Shown here piece by piece: positions 44,822 through 53,096 of a stretch of DNA of 53,623 bases. The DNA is from Marseilla massiliensis (GTDB lineage: Bacteria > Bacteroidota > Bacteroidia > Bacteroidales > Bacteroidaceae). Position 1 is the stretch's first letter. Every line of letters starts with the position of its first letter. Position numbers and translations under genes: made by a program. Below the pieces are notes generated by a model. It was not told the origin of the DNA. It saw nothing but the letters and a program-made list of their open reading frames with translations, and did no database searches. Location of the stretch: assembly GCF_016899855.1 (NCBI RefSeq), contig NZ_JACJJG010000012.1:1-53623 (forward strand), given 5' to 3'.

Positions 44822-44942
44822 AAGGTTATGTGTTTTTTGTTGTTAGGTAAAGATATTGGTATGTGTTATTTCATTGCTTTATTGAACACGGTTCGGCGCA
44901 GGATGTTGCGTATCGGTGTTTATGTGGTCAGGATAAACGCCG

Positions 44943-45620
44943 TCATTCCTTGCATTTGTCGTACCATTCAAGGAGCAGGCCGCGCGGCACTCCGCTGCTC
45001 ACTGCTTTATCCAAGGCCTCTTTTGCCTCACGCCTGCGGTTGCGCATCAGCAGTATTTCCACTTTCGATATGGTGCATTCGCGGTTTGCGGGGTCACGTT
45101 TCAGTGCCTCGTCAAAGTCGAAAAGTGCGATGTCATATTGTTCCATGTCCTTTTCGAGTTCTGCTCTTGCCGCGTAGACAATGCTGCTGTCCGGATGCAT
45201 TTCAACCAAGTTGTTTAGCTGGTCGAGAGCATCTCTTTGGCGTTCCAGCTTGACATAAGTATAGGCCAGGCCTAATCTGGCTTCAAGATTGTCGGGAGCC
45301 ATGCTTACAAGCCGTTCGTAATCGTTTTTAGCAAGGTCGTAACGGCGCAGGCTGTTATTGGCGTATGCACGGTAGAATAATGCTGACAGGTTGCTGTTGT
45401 CATTGTCAAGCACTTTCCTGCATGCGTCTATTGCGTCGTCCCAGTTGAGCAGTTGCAGGTTTACTGCTGCCTTGCAGAGCAGCAGGTCAGTTGAACTTGG
45501 GTTGTTGGCAAGCTGCTTGTTTATTACATCAAGCGAGTCGCGCCACTCTTTCATGGTCTGCGAATATGTGCAGATGGTGCCGCTCAATATGGCGAATGCC
45601 AGTAAAATAACCTGTTTCAA
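44943..45620 (-). CDS. secreted TPR-repeat protein
   Basis: A 225-residue protein with a signal peptide (MKQVILLAFAILSGTICTYS) and about four to five tetratricopeptide repeats (LQLLNWDDAIDACRKVLDND, ALFYRAYANNSLRRYDLAKND, LGLAYTYVKLERQRDALDQL, DMEQYDIALFDFDEALKRDP). The TPRs would mediate protein-protein contacts in the periplasm. The partner is unknown. A repeat-type hairpin separates it from the upstream DUF349 gene. Confidence 0.82.
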   Translation of the reverse strand: MKQVILLAFAILSGTICTYSQTMKEWRDSLDVINKQLANNPSSTDLLLCKAAVNLQLLNWDDAIDACRKVLDNDNSNLSALFYRAYANNSLRRYDLAKNDYERLVSMAPDNLEARLGLAYTYVKLERQRDALDQLNNLVEMHPDSSIVYAARAELEKDMEQYDIALFDFDEALKRDPANRECTISKVEILLMRNRRREAKEALDKAVSSGVPRGLLLEWYDKCKE

Positions 45621-45649
45621 GTCGTAAAATGATTATTGTATTTATAAAA

Positions 45650-45710
45650 ATTAAGAGTTAAGAAACATGCGCCTTACGGCGTTTTTGTCCATGTTGTCTT
45701 AACCCTTAAT
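45650..45710 (-). repeat. hairpin of the TTAAGAGTTAAG family after the DUF349 gene
   Basis: Outer arms 45650-45669 and 45690-45710 pair imperfectly, with an inner CGCC-TTAC-GGCG hairpin (45670-45681). On the minus strand it starts 14 bp after the DUF349 stop with ATTAAGGGTTAAG. Confidence 0.6.
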
Positions 45711-45724
45711 GTATTAGTGTATCG

Positions 45725-47620
45725 TTACTCGTTGTTTTCGGCGTCTATTGCCTTTATTTTTTCTCGTACAAGGTTCATGTCGTCTTTTAGCTTTTGTACC
45801 TTGCGGTTCATCTCGTCGATAAGGCTGTTGCCCTTCTTGCTTGACGCGCTGAGGAAGCCGATGTTGTTTTCGTAGGTCTGGATTTCCTGCTTCAGTGATT
45901 CATATCGGCGCATCAGGCGTGCCCGTTCGTTGTCAAGTGCATCTGAACCTTTCTCTGCCACGTTCTTCAGATTATTCCTGAACTTGTCCAGACGACGGCG
46001 TGCCGTGGTAACATTTAGCTCCTTATATAGTCTGTCAAGAATGTCGTGATACTCTTTGTAGACGTTGTCCTTCTCCTTGAACGGTACGTGGCCTACGGCG
46101 TTATATTGGTCGATAAGCTCACGTGCCTGCTCTTGTACGTTGCCTTCAGGGTTGTCGGCCAAGGTCTCGAGCTGTTTGATGATGTCACGTTTCTTTTCAA
46201 GGTTGGCGCGTTCTTCGTTACGTGTGCCTGCGTTTGCGTTGTTGCGTGCATCGAAGAAGTGGTTGCATGCTGTAAGAAAATCGTTCCATAACTTGTCGCC
46301 TTGCTTCTTTGGTACCATTCCTATGGTTTTCCATTCTTTCTGCAGGGCTATAAGCTTATCGCTTGTTGATTTCCAGTCGGTGCTGTCTTGCAGTGCCTGC
46401 GCCTGTTCAACGAGGGCTTTCTTCTTTTCTATATTCTCCGAGAACTGTTGCTTCATGTTCTTGAAGAACTCGGCCTTCTTGCCGAAGAAGTCGTCGCATG
46501 CGGCGCGGAAGCGCTCGAATATCTTGACGTTCATCTTCTGGGGGGCAAAGCCTATCGTTTTCCATTCTGCCTGTATGGCGATTATTTCCTTTGTCTTCTT
46601 GTCCCAGTCGCCGGCGTTCTTTATTTCATCCTTAGCTATGTTTTCTACTTTCTCGCAGAGTTCGGTTTTCTTTGTGAGGTTGTCTTCCTCCTTGGCACGC
46701 AGCTCCTCGAAGTGTTGCTGGTGGCGCTTGTTTATTACGGTAGAGGCTGCCTTGAAGCGTGCCCACATATCCTCGCGCAACTCTTTGGCAACAGGTCCTG
46801 TCTCACGGTATTCCTGATGCAGTTTCTGCAGTTGGTGGAAAGCGCTTATAACGTCGCTTTCGTCAGCCAGCTTCTCGGCCGCTTCGCATAGGCGTGTCTT
46901 TATTTCAAGGTTTTTCTTGAAGTCGTATTCGCGGGCTTCGTTGTTTAGTTTCAACAGGTCGTAATACTGTTCTACGTAAAGTTGGTAGTTACGCCACAGC
47001 TCGTTGGCCTTTTCTGCCGGAACGAGTTTTATTTCTTTCCATTCCTGCTGCAGTTTCTTGAAGTCCTGATATGATTTGTTCGCCTCGTCAGGCGACGTGA
47101 GCATGGCTTTTATTTTCTCGATGATGTCGAGCTTTCTTGTCAGGTTCTCTTGTTTCTCCTTCTCCTGTTCAAGGAATATCTTTGCGCGTTTTTCCTTGAT
47201 GACGCTCATCTCTGCCTTGAATTCCTCTTCGTCTTCATCGGGTACGACCTTGTATTCAGCGGGGTCTCCTCCGCCGTCAATATAGGCTTTCATGTCTGCT
47301 TCACGCTCGGCGAAGTGTAGTTTGTAGAAGATGGTCTTGAGGTAGTCCACTTCGTCTTTCTTCGGATTGTCGTCTTCGTGGGCTATTTCCTTAAGCCTTG
47401 CTATTACTTCTTTCTTGTTTTTATACACTTTCTTTTGTTCCGGGGCGTCAGTTCCGGCAGGTTGGTCTTCCGTTGTTGCCTCTGCGGCCGTAGCGATGTC
47501 TTCTGCCATGTCCGTCGGGGTTGTGTTGATGTTTTCCACGGTGCCGTTGTCACCTGGCGTGACGTTCAGCTGTTCTTCTGTACGCTCTTGACCGAGAGTC
47601 ATTTCTTGAGAGTCCATCAT
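45725..47620 (-). CDS. DUF349-repeat protein
   Basis: A 631-residue, highly charged, mostly helical cytoplasmic protein. An acidic, Thr/Glu-rich N-terminus (residues 1-60) is followed by repeated DUF349 units with the recurring motif LQ(K/Q)EWK(T/E)I(G/K)xVP (for instance LIALQKEWKTIGMVPKKQGD, IIAIQAEWKTIGFAPQKMN), about five in all, and C-terminal coiled coil (LKQEIQTYENNIGFL). The family is ubiquitous in Bacteroidota; its role is unknown. Promoter: TAAGTTTG at 47838-47831 on the minus strand, about 210 bp upstream, leaving a long leader with no recognised structure. Confidence 0.9.
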   Translation of the reverse strand: MMDSQEMTLGQERTEEQLNVTPGDNGTVENINTTPTDMAEDIATAAEATTEDQPAGTDAPEQKKVYKNKKEVIARLKEIAHEDDNPKKDEVDYLKTIFYKLHFAEREADMKAYIDGGGDPAEYKVVPDEDEEEFKAEMSVIKEKRAKIFLEQEKEKQENLTRKLDIIEKIKAMLTSPDEANKSYQDFKKLQQEWKEIKLVPAEKANELWRNYQLYVEQYYDLLKLNNEAREYDFKKNLEIKTRLCEAAEKLADESDVISAFHQLQKLHQEYRETGPVAKELREDMWARFKAASTVINKRHQQHFEELRAKEEDNLTKKTELCEKVENIAKDEIKNAGDWDKKTKEIIAIQAEWKTIGFAPQKMNVKIFERFRAACDDFFGKKAEFFKNMKQQFSENIEKKKALVEQAQALQDSTDWKSTSDKLIALQKEWKTIGMVPKKQGDKLWNDFLTACNHFFDARNNANAGTRNEERANLEKKRDIIKQLETLADNPEGNVQEQARELIDQYNAVGHVPFKEKDNVYKEYHDILDRLYKELNVTTARRRLDKFRNNLKNVAEKGSDALDNERARLMRRYESLKQEIQTYENNIGFLSASSKKGNSLIDEMNRKVQKLKDDMNLVREKIKAIDAENNE

Positions 47621-47891
47621 ATAACCTTTTTATTAGTTCATGAATCGGTTTTCGTTTTTACGTTTGCCATGTCCGGCCTCTGCTGTTGCCGGTCTGCGTG
47701 CTGTCGTAAGGGGCTCGGTTAAGCGCCGTCAGCGGGCTTTCACCTTATTATATATTAGCCTTTAGCACACGCATTGCCGGTGTTTACGCACTGGCGGCAT
47801 GGCGGTTTGTTAACTATCCTAATAGGTGTGCAAACTTAATTAAAAATATTGTAAACGCCTAAACTATTTTGAAAAAAATGGACTTTTCTGT

Positions 47892-48818
47892 CTAAATGAG
47901 CCGTTTATGGCGAAAAATCCACCACGAGATACCAGAAATCAGCGCGGATACTACTATTGCGATAAGGAAACCGAACTTATTGCTTTCCATTCCGTTGATG
48001 AGGTTCATTCCGAAGATACTGGCTATCAGGGTGGGGAACATGAGGATGATTGATACGGACGTTAGCGTACGCATTACGGTGTTCATGTTGTTGTTGATAA
48101 TGCTTGAGTACGTATCCATCGTTGATTCGAGAATGTCCGAGTAAATGTTGGTAGTCTCGCGCGCCTGGCTCATCTCGATGTTTACGTCTTCGATAAGGTC
48201 GGCGTCGAGCTCGTCCACCTGTAGCTTGAACTTCAGTTTGGCAAGAAGGTTCTCGTTGCCGCGTATAGACGTGATGAAGTAAGTCAGCGAGTCCTGCAGG
48301 CGCGACAGGCCTATGAGCGACTCGTTGTTCACCTCGCGGTCAAGGTTGCGCTTGGCTTTTTCAATAAGACTGTTGATTTGCTTGAGGCGCTTCAGATACC
48401 ATACGGCCGACGAGAGGAACAGGCGGAATATCATGTCAACGTAGTCCGTGAAGCCTTCGCCGCGTTTCTGCTGGTAGCTTACGAAGTCTATCATCATGTT
48501 AGTCTCGTGGAAGCACACCGTTATCGTGACGTCACGCTTATGGATAATGCCGAGCGGAACTGTCGTGTACGGCGTGCGCGAACGTATCTCCTTGACGAAC
48601 GGGATACGCAGGATGATTAACATCCAGCCGTCGTCATACTCGTAACGCGCGCGCTCGTCGTTATCGCTGATGTCTGAAAGGAAATAGTCGGGAATCTTGA
48701 ATTCTTCTTCCAGCATTCGCTGGTCGTCTTCGGTTGGACATGTCACTTGTATCCAGCAGTTAGGCTCCCACTGGCCGATCTGCTTTAAGCCCTTGTTGGT
48801 ATTCCAGTATGTTCTCAT
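47892..48818 (-). CDS. corA: CorA-family magnesium/divalent cation transporter
   Basis: A 308-residue CorA protein. A large N-terminal cytoplasmic alpha/beta domain and long stalk helices lead to two C-terminal transmembrane helices; the selectivity motif GMN is in SIFGMNLINGM, followed by the second helix and a basic tail (RHKRLI). It forms a pentameric Mg2+ channel. GGAGG stands 8 bp before the ATG at 48818, so this start is preferred over 48869. Promoter: TATCTTTG at 48960-48953. Confidence 0.93.
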   Translation of the reverse strand: MRTYWNTNKGLKQIGQWEPNCWIQVTCPTEDDQRMLEEEFKIPDYFLSDISDNDERARYEYDDGWMLIILRIPFVKEIRSRTPYTTVPLGIIHKRDVTITVCFHETNMMIDFVSYQQKRGEGFTDYVDMIFRLFLSSAVWYLKRLKQINSLIEKAKRNLDREVNNESLIGLSRLQDSLTYFITSIRGNENLLAKLKFKLQVDELDADLIEDVNIEMSQARETTNIYSDILESTMDTYSSIINNNMNTVMRTLTSVSIILMFPTLIASIFGMNLINGMESNKFGFLIAIVVSALISGISWWIFRHKRLI

Positions 48819-48952
48819 TTGCAATCCTCCAAAAAATGTTACGTCAAGTGGGGAGGACCGTCTGTACAAGCATACCTCCTCACCTTACAAGTTCATCTTT
48901 TTTTCCGCGTGATAATCGTCCATATAAGTTTTTAATTTCTGTTTTGCGCCTG

Positions 48953-48960
48953 CAAAGATA
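48953..48960 (-). promoter_or_regulatory. -7 box of the corA promoter
   Basis: TATCTTTG on the minus strand. The predicted leader is about 125 nt and was not recognised as an M-box or other known Mg2+ element. Confidence 0.55.
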
Positions 48961-49112
48961 GTGCAAAATTTCGGTTAAGCGAAGCGAAAGGACAATTTTT
49001 TCACTCTCGTGGATGTGAGAATTTTGTTACGGCGTGGTTAGCTGCATCCTCGTGGCTTGAAGGTGCGGCAGTCATATTTGCATGCAGGTCGGTTCTACAC
49101 GGTTTTCCGGTC

Positions 49113-50720
49113 ATGCCATTACCGGTTTTTGCCATGTCCGCCATGGCTCAGGCAGCCGCCGCGGCCGTCGTTGATACTCGCCCCGAAAGCTGCTTTGCCA
49201 CAATGATTTGCGCGGAACATGTAAGTGCCTGGTGTCAGTGCTTTTCCAATATGCCGCCTCTTGCCTTCCGATATGCCGCCTTTTGGAGTCTAAAAGGTGC
49301 CCTTTTGTCTTGTAAAAGACCGTCTTTCAATCTTCGTGCCAAGAGCGGCGTATATATAGACCCAAAATATTTTGAGTACGAGATTGATTGGGGCAAGACT
49401 GTCGAATCAGGTGTCAAGATGCCAAAGAAAACAATAAGCTCAACAACAAAAGGCAACGCATTAAAGAACGGTTATGTGTTGCGACAGAACGGGGATATTG
49501 TTATTAACGAACAACGCATCATCAGCAACAGTGAACGTGAGGATATAAAAGCGAAGCAAAAGACCATAAACGACCTTAAGAATTTCATATTCAAGTGTTA
49601 TGAGTCGGCTGAAAAGACCGACTTGAAGGATGATTGGCTGAAAATGGTTGTCGACAAGTTCTTTCATCCAGAGAATTACATGACCCCCGAAGAGATAGAA
49701 CGGAACAAGACTTTCTTTGAACTGTTTGACGAGTTCCTCAAGGCCAAGGAGTTCAGTGATGACAGGGAAAGAGGCATGCAGGTGTTGAAACGTGACATAT
49801 GGAGGTTCATTAAGTTCCAGCAGACCATGGGTAAGCGCAAGGATTTTACTTTCAATGTAAACGAGGTGACCAAGGACGACATAGAAGATTTCCGCGACTA
49901 CCTGAAAAATGAAAAGGCGCTCTCAGAAAGATACCCGAAACAGTATGCCAAGATGATAAAGGAACAGCCCAACGGTATAAGAAGGGGACGTTTGGATATA
50001 GAGGTACGTGGCAACAATACTATAATAACCATGATGAAAAAACTAAGGAGTTTCTTCTCATGGTGTTACGATGAGGGCAAGACCAAGAATAGACCCTTCG
50101 ACGGTGTTAAGATAGGTGTAGAGAGATACGGTACGCCTTATTATTTATCATCGGATGAGCGCGACAAGATTGCGGAAACAGACATGCCGACCGAGCATTT
50201 GAAAATACAGCGAGACATATTCGTGTTCCATTGCTTCGTAGGTTGCAGGGTCAGCGACCTCATGAAACTGACTATGGGCAACATAACCGACGGAGTGCTG
50301 GTATATACGCCGCATAAAACGAAAGATGAAGGGGACGCCACACAAGCAAGGGTTCCACTACGTACATTGGCCGCGGAGTTGATTAAGAAATACAAAAGTG
50401 TTGATAAACAGGGACGTTTGTTCCCTTTCATTTCACAAGTTAAGTACAACGAAGCCATAAAGGAGATATTTACCATTGCAGGGATAATCCGTAAAGTGGA
50501 AGTACGTAATCCAAAGACCGGAGAGATGGAGCTTTGTCCGATTAACAAGATAGCAAGCAGCCATATTGCACGCAGGACCTTTGTCGCTAATGCATATAAA
50601 TATGTGTCAGACCCGAACATTGTAGGCAAGATGTCCGGTCACGTTGAAGGCAGCAAGGCTTTTGCAAGATACCGCAACATTGACGACGATATACTTAAAA
50701 ACGTCATTGACAAGATGTAA
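49113..50720 (+). CDS. tyrosine recombinase/integrase with a replaced 5' end
   Basis: A phage-type integrase of the Bacteroidota mobile-element class. The open frame is 535 codons, but recognisable sequence begins only at about residue 73 (NLRAKSGVYIDPKYFEYE); before it the frame runs through intergenic-type DNA and the complete 81-bp repeat copy I, which ends at 49328. The first strands of the arm-binding domain appear to be missing. The catalytic core is intact: Arg in FVGCRVSDL, Lys in TPHKTKDEGD, HIARR (H-x-x-R), GH in MSGHVEGS and Tyr in FARYRNIDDD. No promoter was seen at the junction, so activity is doubtful. A terminator follows. Confidence 0.8.
   Translation: MPLPVFAMSAMAQAAAAAVVDTRPESCFATMICAEHVSAWCQCFSNMPPLAFRYAAFWSLKGALLSCKRPSFNLRAKSGVYIDPKYFEYEIDWGKTVESGVKMPKKTISSTTKGNALKNGYVLRQNGDIVINEQRIISNSEREDIKAKQKTINDLKNFIFKCYESAEKTDLKDDWLKMVVDKFFHPENYMTPEEIERNKTFFELFDEFLKAKEFSDDRERGMQVLKRDIWRFIKFQQTMGKRKDFTFNVNEVTKDDIEDFRDYLKNEKALSERYPKQYAKMIKEQPNGIRRGRLDIEVRGNNTIITMMKKLRSFFSWCYDEGKTKNRPFDGVKIGVERYGTPYYLSSDERDKIAETDMPTEHLKIQRDIFVFHCFVGCRVSDLMKLTMGNITDGVLVYTPHKTKDEGDATQARVPLRTLAAELIKKYKSVDKQGRLFPFISQVKYNEAIKEIFTIAGIIRKVEVRNPKTGEMELCPINKIASSHIARRTFVANAYKYVSDPNIVGKMSGHVEGSKAFARYRNIDDDILKNVIDKM
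49248..49328. repeat. 81-bp four-unit repeat element, copy I
   Basis: Units at 49248, 49270, 49292 and 49314; spacers GCCTTCC, GGAGTCT and GTCTTGT. The last base of unit 4 is the last base before the recognisable integrase sequence. Confidence 0.82.
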
Positions 50721-50761
50721 TGCCTCAATAGCCCCAATTTAATACACCAAGATTTTATTAC

Positions 50762-50793
50762 AGCCGTATTCCGAAAAGGAGTGCGGCTTTTTT
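50762..50793 (+). terminator. rho-independent terminator of the integrase gene
   Basis: 11-bp stem (two G-T pairs) AGCCGTATTCC/GGAGTGCGGCT around loop GAAAA, followed by six T, 42 bp after the integrase stop. Confidence 0.85.
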
Positions 50794-50907
50794 GTTTGTC
50801 TATTGTACAAAACTCCAATAAACTAAGATTTATAACGGTTACATAACGTTATATAACCATTCGCCAGAAATCAAGCGTTTACATATATTTTTACATCAAG
50901 TCCGTCT

Positions 50908-50915
50908 TACCTTTG
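50908..50915 (+). promoter_or_regulatory. promoter of the HTH/ParB-like pair
   Basis: TACCTTTG, 120 bp before the HTH start codon, giving a leader of about 110 nt. Confidence 0.6.
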
Positions 50916-50920
50916 CATCG

Positions 50921-51035
50921 TCCCTTGCGACCAGCGGTGTCTCTGTTTCATCGTTGGCTACCTGGGAAATGGTATCACCAAGGATAATCCTTAAACAGAG
51001 GTGAGAGCCGAAGTTTATTATTAAAAAGTAAAGAA
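50921..51035 (+). ncRNA. structured 5' leader of the HTH gene (putative)
   Basis: An outer 8-bp stem CTCTGTTT/AAACAGAG (50941-50948 with 50993-51000), extendable by G-U pairs, encloses a nested stem TTGG-c-TACC/GGTA-tca-CCAA (50954-50981, 8-nt loop) and a small GGAT-aa-TCC hairpin (50982-50990). The order is that of a compact three-way junction. It matches no riboswitch I can name; it may bind a protein or ligand to control the excisionase-like gene. Confidence 0.5.
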
Positions 51036-51341
51036 ATGAAAATAAATGATTTGATTTCCGATGGCAGTAATAATATAAGTATTACGGTCGGAATAAGTGA
51101 CTTGAAAGAGTTCGGCCTGTCATTAATAGAAGAAGGTCGGGCGATGGGAAGGGCTGAGAGGGTTCAGGAAACCTATCTTACCCCGGATGAAGTAGCTAAA
51201 ATGTTAGGAGCTTCAAAGAGCACGTTGTGGAGGTGGAACAAATCAGGCTATCTCCGTAATATCAAGTGTGGACGAAAGTCCTTTTATAAAAAGTCGGACG
51301 TTGAGAATCTAATTTTCAACAATAATGAAAATAAAAAATGA
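51036..51341 (+). CDS. helix-turn-helix (excisionase/MerR-like) protein
   Basis: A 101-residue protein with a winged helix-turn-helix of the HTH_17/excisionase type at about residues 47-90 (YLTPDEVAKMLGASKSTLWR, WNKSGYLRNIKCGRKSFY). Such proteins in Bacteroidota elements act as recombination directionality factors or as small regulators. The N-terminal 40 residues are a separate helical stretch. It follows a structured leader, and its stop overlaps the next start codon (ATGA), so it is coupled to the ParB-like gene. Confidence 0.85.
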   Translation: MKINDLISDGSNNISITVGISDLKEFGLSLIEEGRAMGRAERVQETYLTPDEVAKMLGASKSTLWRWNKSGYLRNIKCGRKSFYKKSDVENLIFNNNENKK

Positions 51342-52579
51342 AGACAAAAGTAGAAAGAAAGACCGCTTACGCAGCGGCAGGGAGTATTGAAAACAGCCTT
51401 ATGGCACAGGGTAGCGTCACGCCTGTTGGTAACTGTGGCGCACAGACAGGTATGCTGCGTCAGGATGCATCAGAAACAAAGCCCCTTGGAGGCATCAATA
51501 TTGTTCAAAGCGAGGAGCTAAGGCAAAAGTTGATGGTCGCATTAAGCAACGGGGTGTCAGTGGACTACATGGAGCTTTACCAAGCTGGGCTAAAATTGGT
51601 GTATATTGACGACAACCGCAAAATATCGAAGTCCCACGTTAAGAACCTGAAAGAGTCCTTTAAGCGTGTGCACACGATGTTCGACGACATATCCGTGCTT
51701 CAGGCTATCGACTTGCTGGAGGATGGGATCGCATTGCACGACAGGGATGGAAACAAGCTGACATTGCAGACCGAAGGCATTGAATACTGCTATGCAATCA
51801 TTGATGGTCAGCACAGGAACGAGGCCCTGGAACTGTACTATTCCGACGCAAGCACGAAGGCTGTTCCCGTGAAGGCTGGGGTCAAGCAAATTGCCATACC
51901 TGAAGGGACAGACGTAAGATCCGTACTGGCTGAACGCAACCTGATTGTAAAGAGATGGACCTGCAACGACACCAAGCGCTTCGTCGAATCCATGAGTGAC
52001 GGTGATGATACAGTAATAAGCAGGGTGAACAAGTGTGTTGCAGAGGATGGTATGTCAACCCGTGGGGCATGGAAAATATACAAGCTTACTGACGGCTACA
52101 AGAAAGCAAAACTTGAGAAGGCAGTGCTGGAGGGAAGCCTGACCGACGAGTTGAGGGGTACACAAGCGGAAATAGAGCGTGGAGACAAAATCCGCAGGGC
52201 CATACAGGTGGGTTGCAGGCATGAACCTAAGATGAAGCATAACAGTGCCATCATTGACATGATGATTTCTGCCTACAATTCCGTTGTAGACGAGAGTAAG
52301 GCCAGCACTATGCATCTGCTCTTGCTGTTCATAACGTCAATTCCCGAAGTGAAGATGAAGGCCGCCATGGATGAGGATACGGTGGACAAAAAGACCGAAT
52401 GCCTGAAGAAGGAATGGATGCTGTTCTTACAGGCTGTGGAAACAGATGGTAAGGAGCAGGATTTCACCGGTCTGGCACAAAAGGCAAGCGACGAATACGA
52501 CGCAATGGTTGCAGCGGAGGTTGCAACATCTTCACGGACACGGAAAACACGCAAGAAAAGCAAGGCTGCTGTGGAATAG
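51338..52579 (+). CDS. ParB/DGQHR-like protein of the mobile element
   Basis: A 413-residue protein I do not recognise as a named family. The central part resembles the ParB N-terminal/DGQHR fold: KISKSHVKNLKESFKRVH (about residues 96-113) followed by YAIIDGQHRNEAL with the D156-G-Q-H-R160 motif, which in related proteins contacts nucleotide or DNA. A helical region follows, and the tail is strongly basic (TRKTRKKSKAAVE). No helix-turn-helix of ParB type is obvious. It is translationally coupled to the HTH gene. It may be a partition-, modification- or regulation-type protein of the element; the role is open. Confidence 0.75.
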   Translation: MKTKVERKTAYAAAGSIENSLMAQGSVTPVGNCGAQTGMLRQDASETKPLGGINIVQSEELRQKLMVALSNGVSVDYMELYQAGLKLVYIDDNRKISKSHVKNLKESFKRVHTMFDDISVLQAIDLLEDGIALHDRDGNKLTLQTEGIEYCYAIIDGQHRNEALELYYSDASTKAVPVKAGVKQIAIPEGTDVRSVLAERNLIVKRWTCNDTKRFVESMSDGDDTVISRVNKCVAEDGMSTRGAWKIYKLTDGYKKAKLEKAVLEGSLTDELRGTQAEIERGDKIRRAIQVGCRHEPKMKHNSAIIDMMISAYNSVVDESKASTMHLLLLFITSIPEVKMKAAMDEDTVDKKTECLKKEWMLFLQAVETDGKEQDFTGLAQKASDEYDAMVAAEVATSSRTRKTRKKSKAAVE

Positions 52580-52599
52580 TACAGGACCGTAGCTGAAAA

Positions 52600-52675
52600 A
52601 CAAGGCATGGCATACTTACATTGATTTGTAAGGCAGGATTGAGGGCGACTTTTTCTTGCTAAGCCATTGCCTTGT
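52600..52675 (+). terminator. hairpin after the ParB-like gene
   Basis: ACAAGGCATGGC (52600-52611) pairs with GCCATTGCCTTGT (52663-52675) with one bulge, around a 51-nt loop that includes CTTTTTC. It is a probable transcript end, without a good T-tract. Confidence 0.5.
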
Positions 52676-52729
52676 CCTTACGGGAACTGTTTGTTTAATG
52701 TAATTTATTGATAATCAGAGAAATGACGA

Positions 52730-52885
52730 AATGATAAACATTCAAGACCCACAGGTCAAACAAGTTGCTCCAGGGCTGGTATATGCCATATTGTTCAACG
52801 CATACGACGATTTCACGGCCAATCAAAAATTTATAAGGATTTGTTGTTCGACGTAATCAAGAACGGCTGTGATTGGGATGATTGA
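52730..52885 (+). CDS. short open frame, possibly a decayed gene
   Basis: 51 codons beginning MINISRPTG and ending DLLFDVIKNGCDWDD. Between about 52740 and 52832 another frame reads more like protein (QDPQVKQVAPGLVYAILFNA), so a small gene with two compensating frameshifts is possible. Not recognised; low confidence that it is expressed. Confidence 0.25.
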   Translation, partial: NDKHSRPTGQTSCSRAGICHIVQRIRRFHGQSKIYKDLLFDVIKNGCDWDD

Positions 52886-52955
52886 ACGTGGATGAAGACT
52901 GCAATGTTGGCCTCTCCCTGTCATTCTCCGGACAAGCATGATGGGGAGGGGTTTC

Positions 52956-53036
52956 AATTCACGGCCTTTTGCATTGCGATTTGCCGTCTTTTGAGTGGTG
53001 ATTGATGGCCTTTTACAAACCAATTGACGGCCTTTT
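52956..53036. repeat. 81-bp four-unit repeat element, copy J
   Basis: Units at 52956, 52978, 53000 and 53022; spacers GCATTGC, GAGTGGT and ACAAACC. Together with copy I it brackets the integrase/HTH/ParB-like module. Confidence 0.85.
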
Positions 53037-53096
53037 GCAGAACACTTTAAAACGACTAGTAAAATAACGGATAATTAACGACTATAACGAAGGTAT

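Noticed and set aside
45725..47620. DUF349 protein as a phage tail or structural repeat protein
   Set aside because: The LQKEWKTIG repeats are those of the ubiquitous chromosomal DUF349 family, and the neighbours are housekeeping genes.
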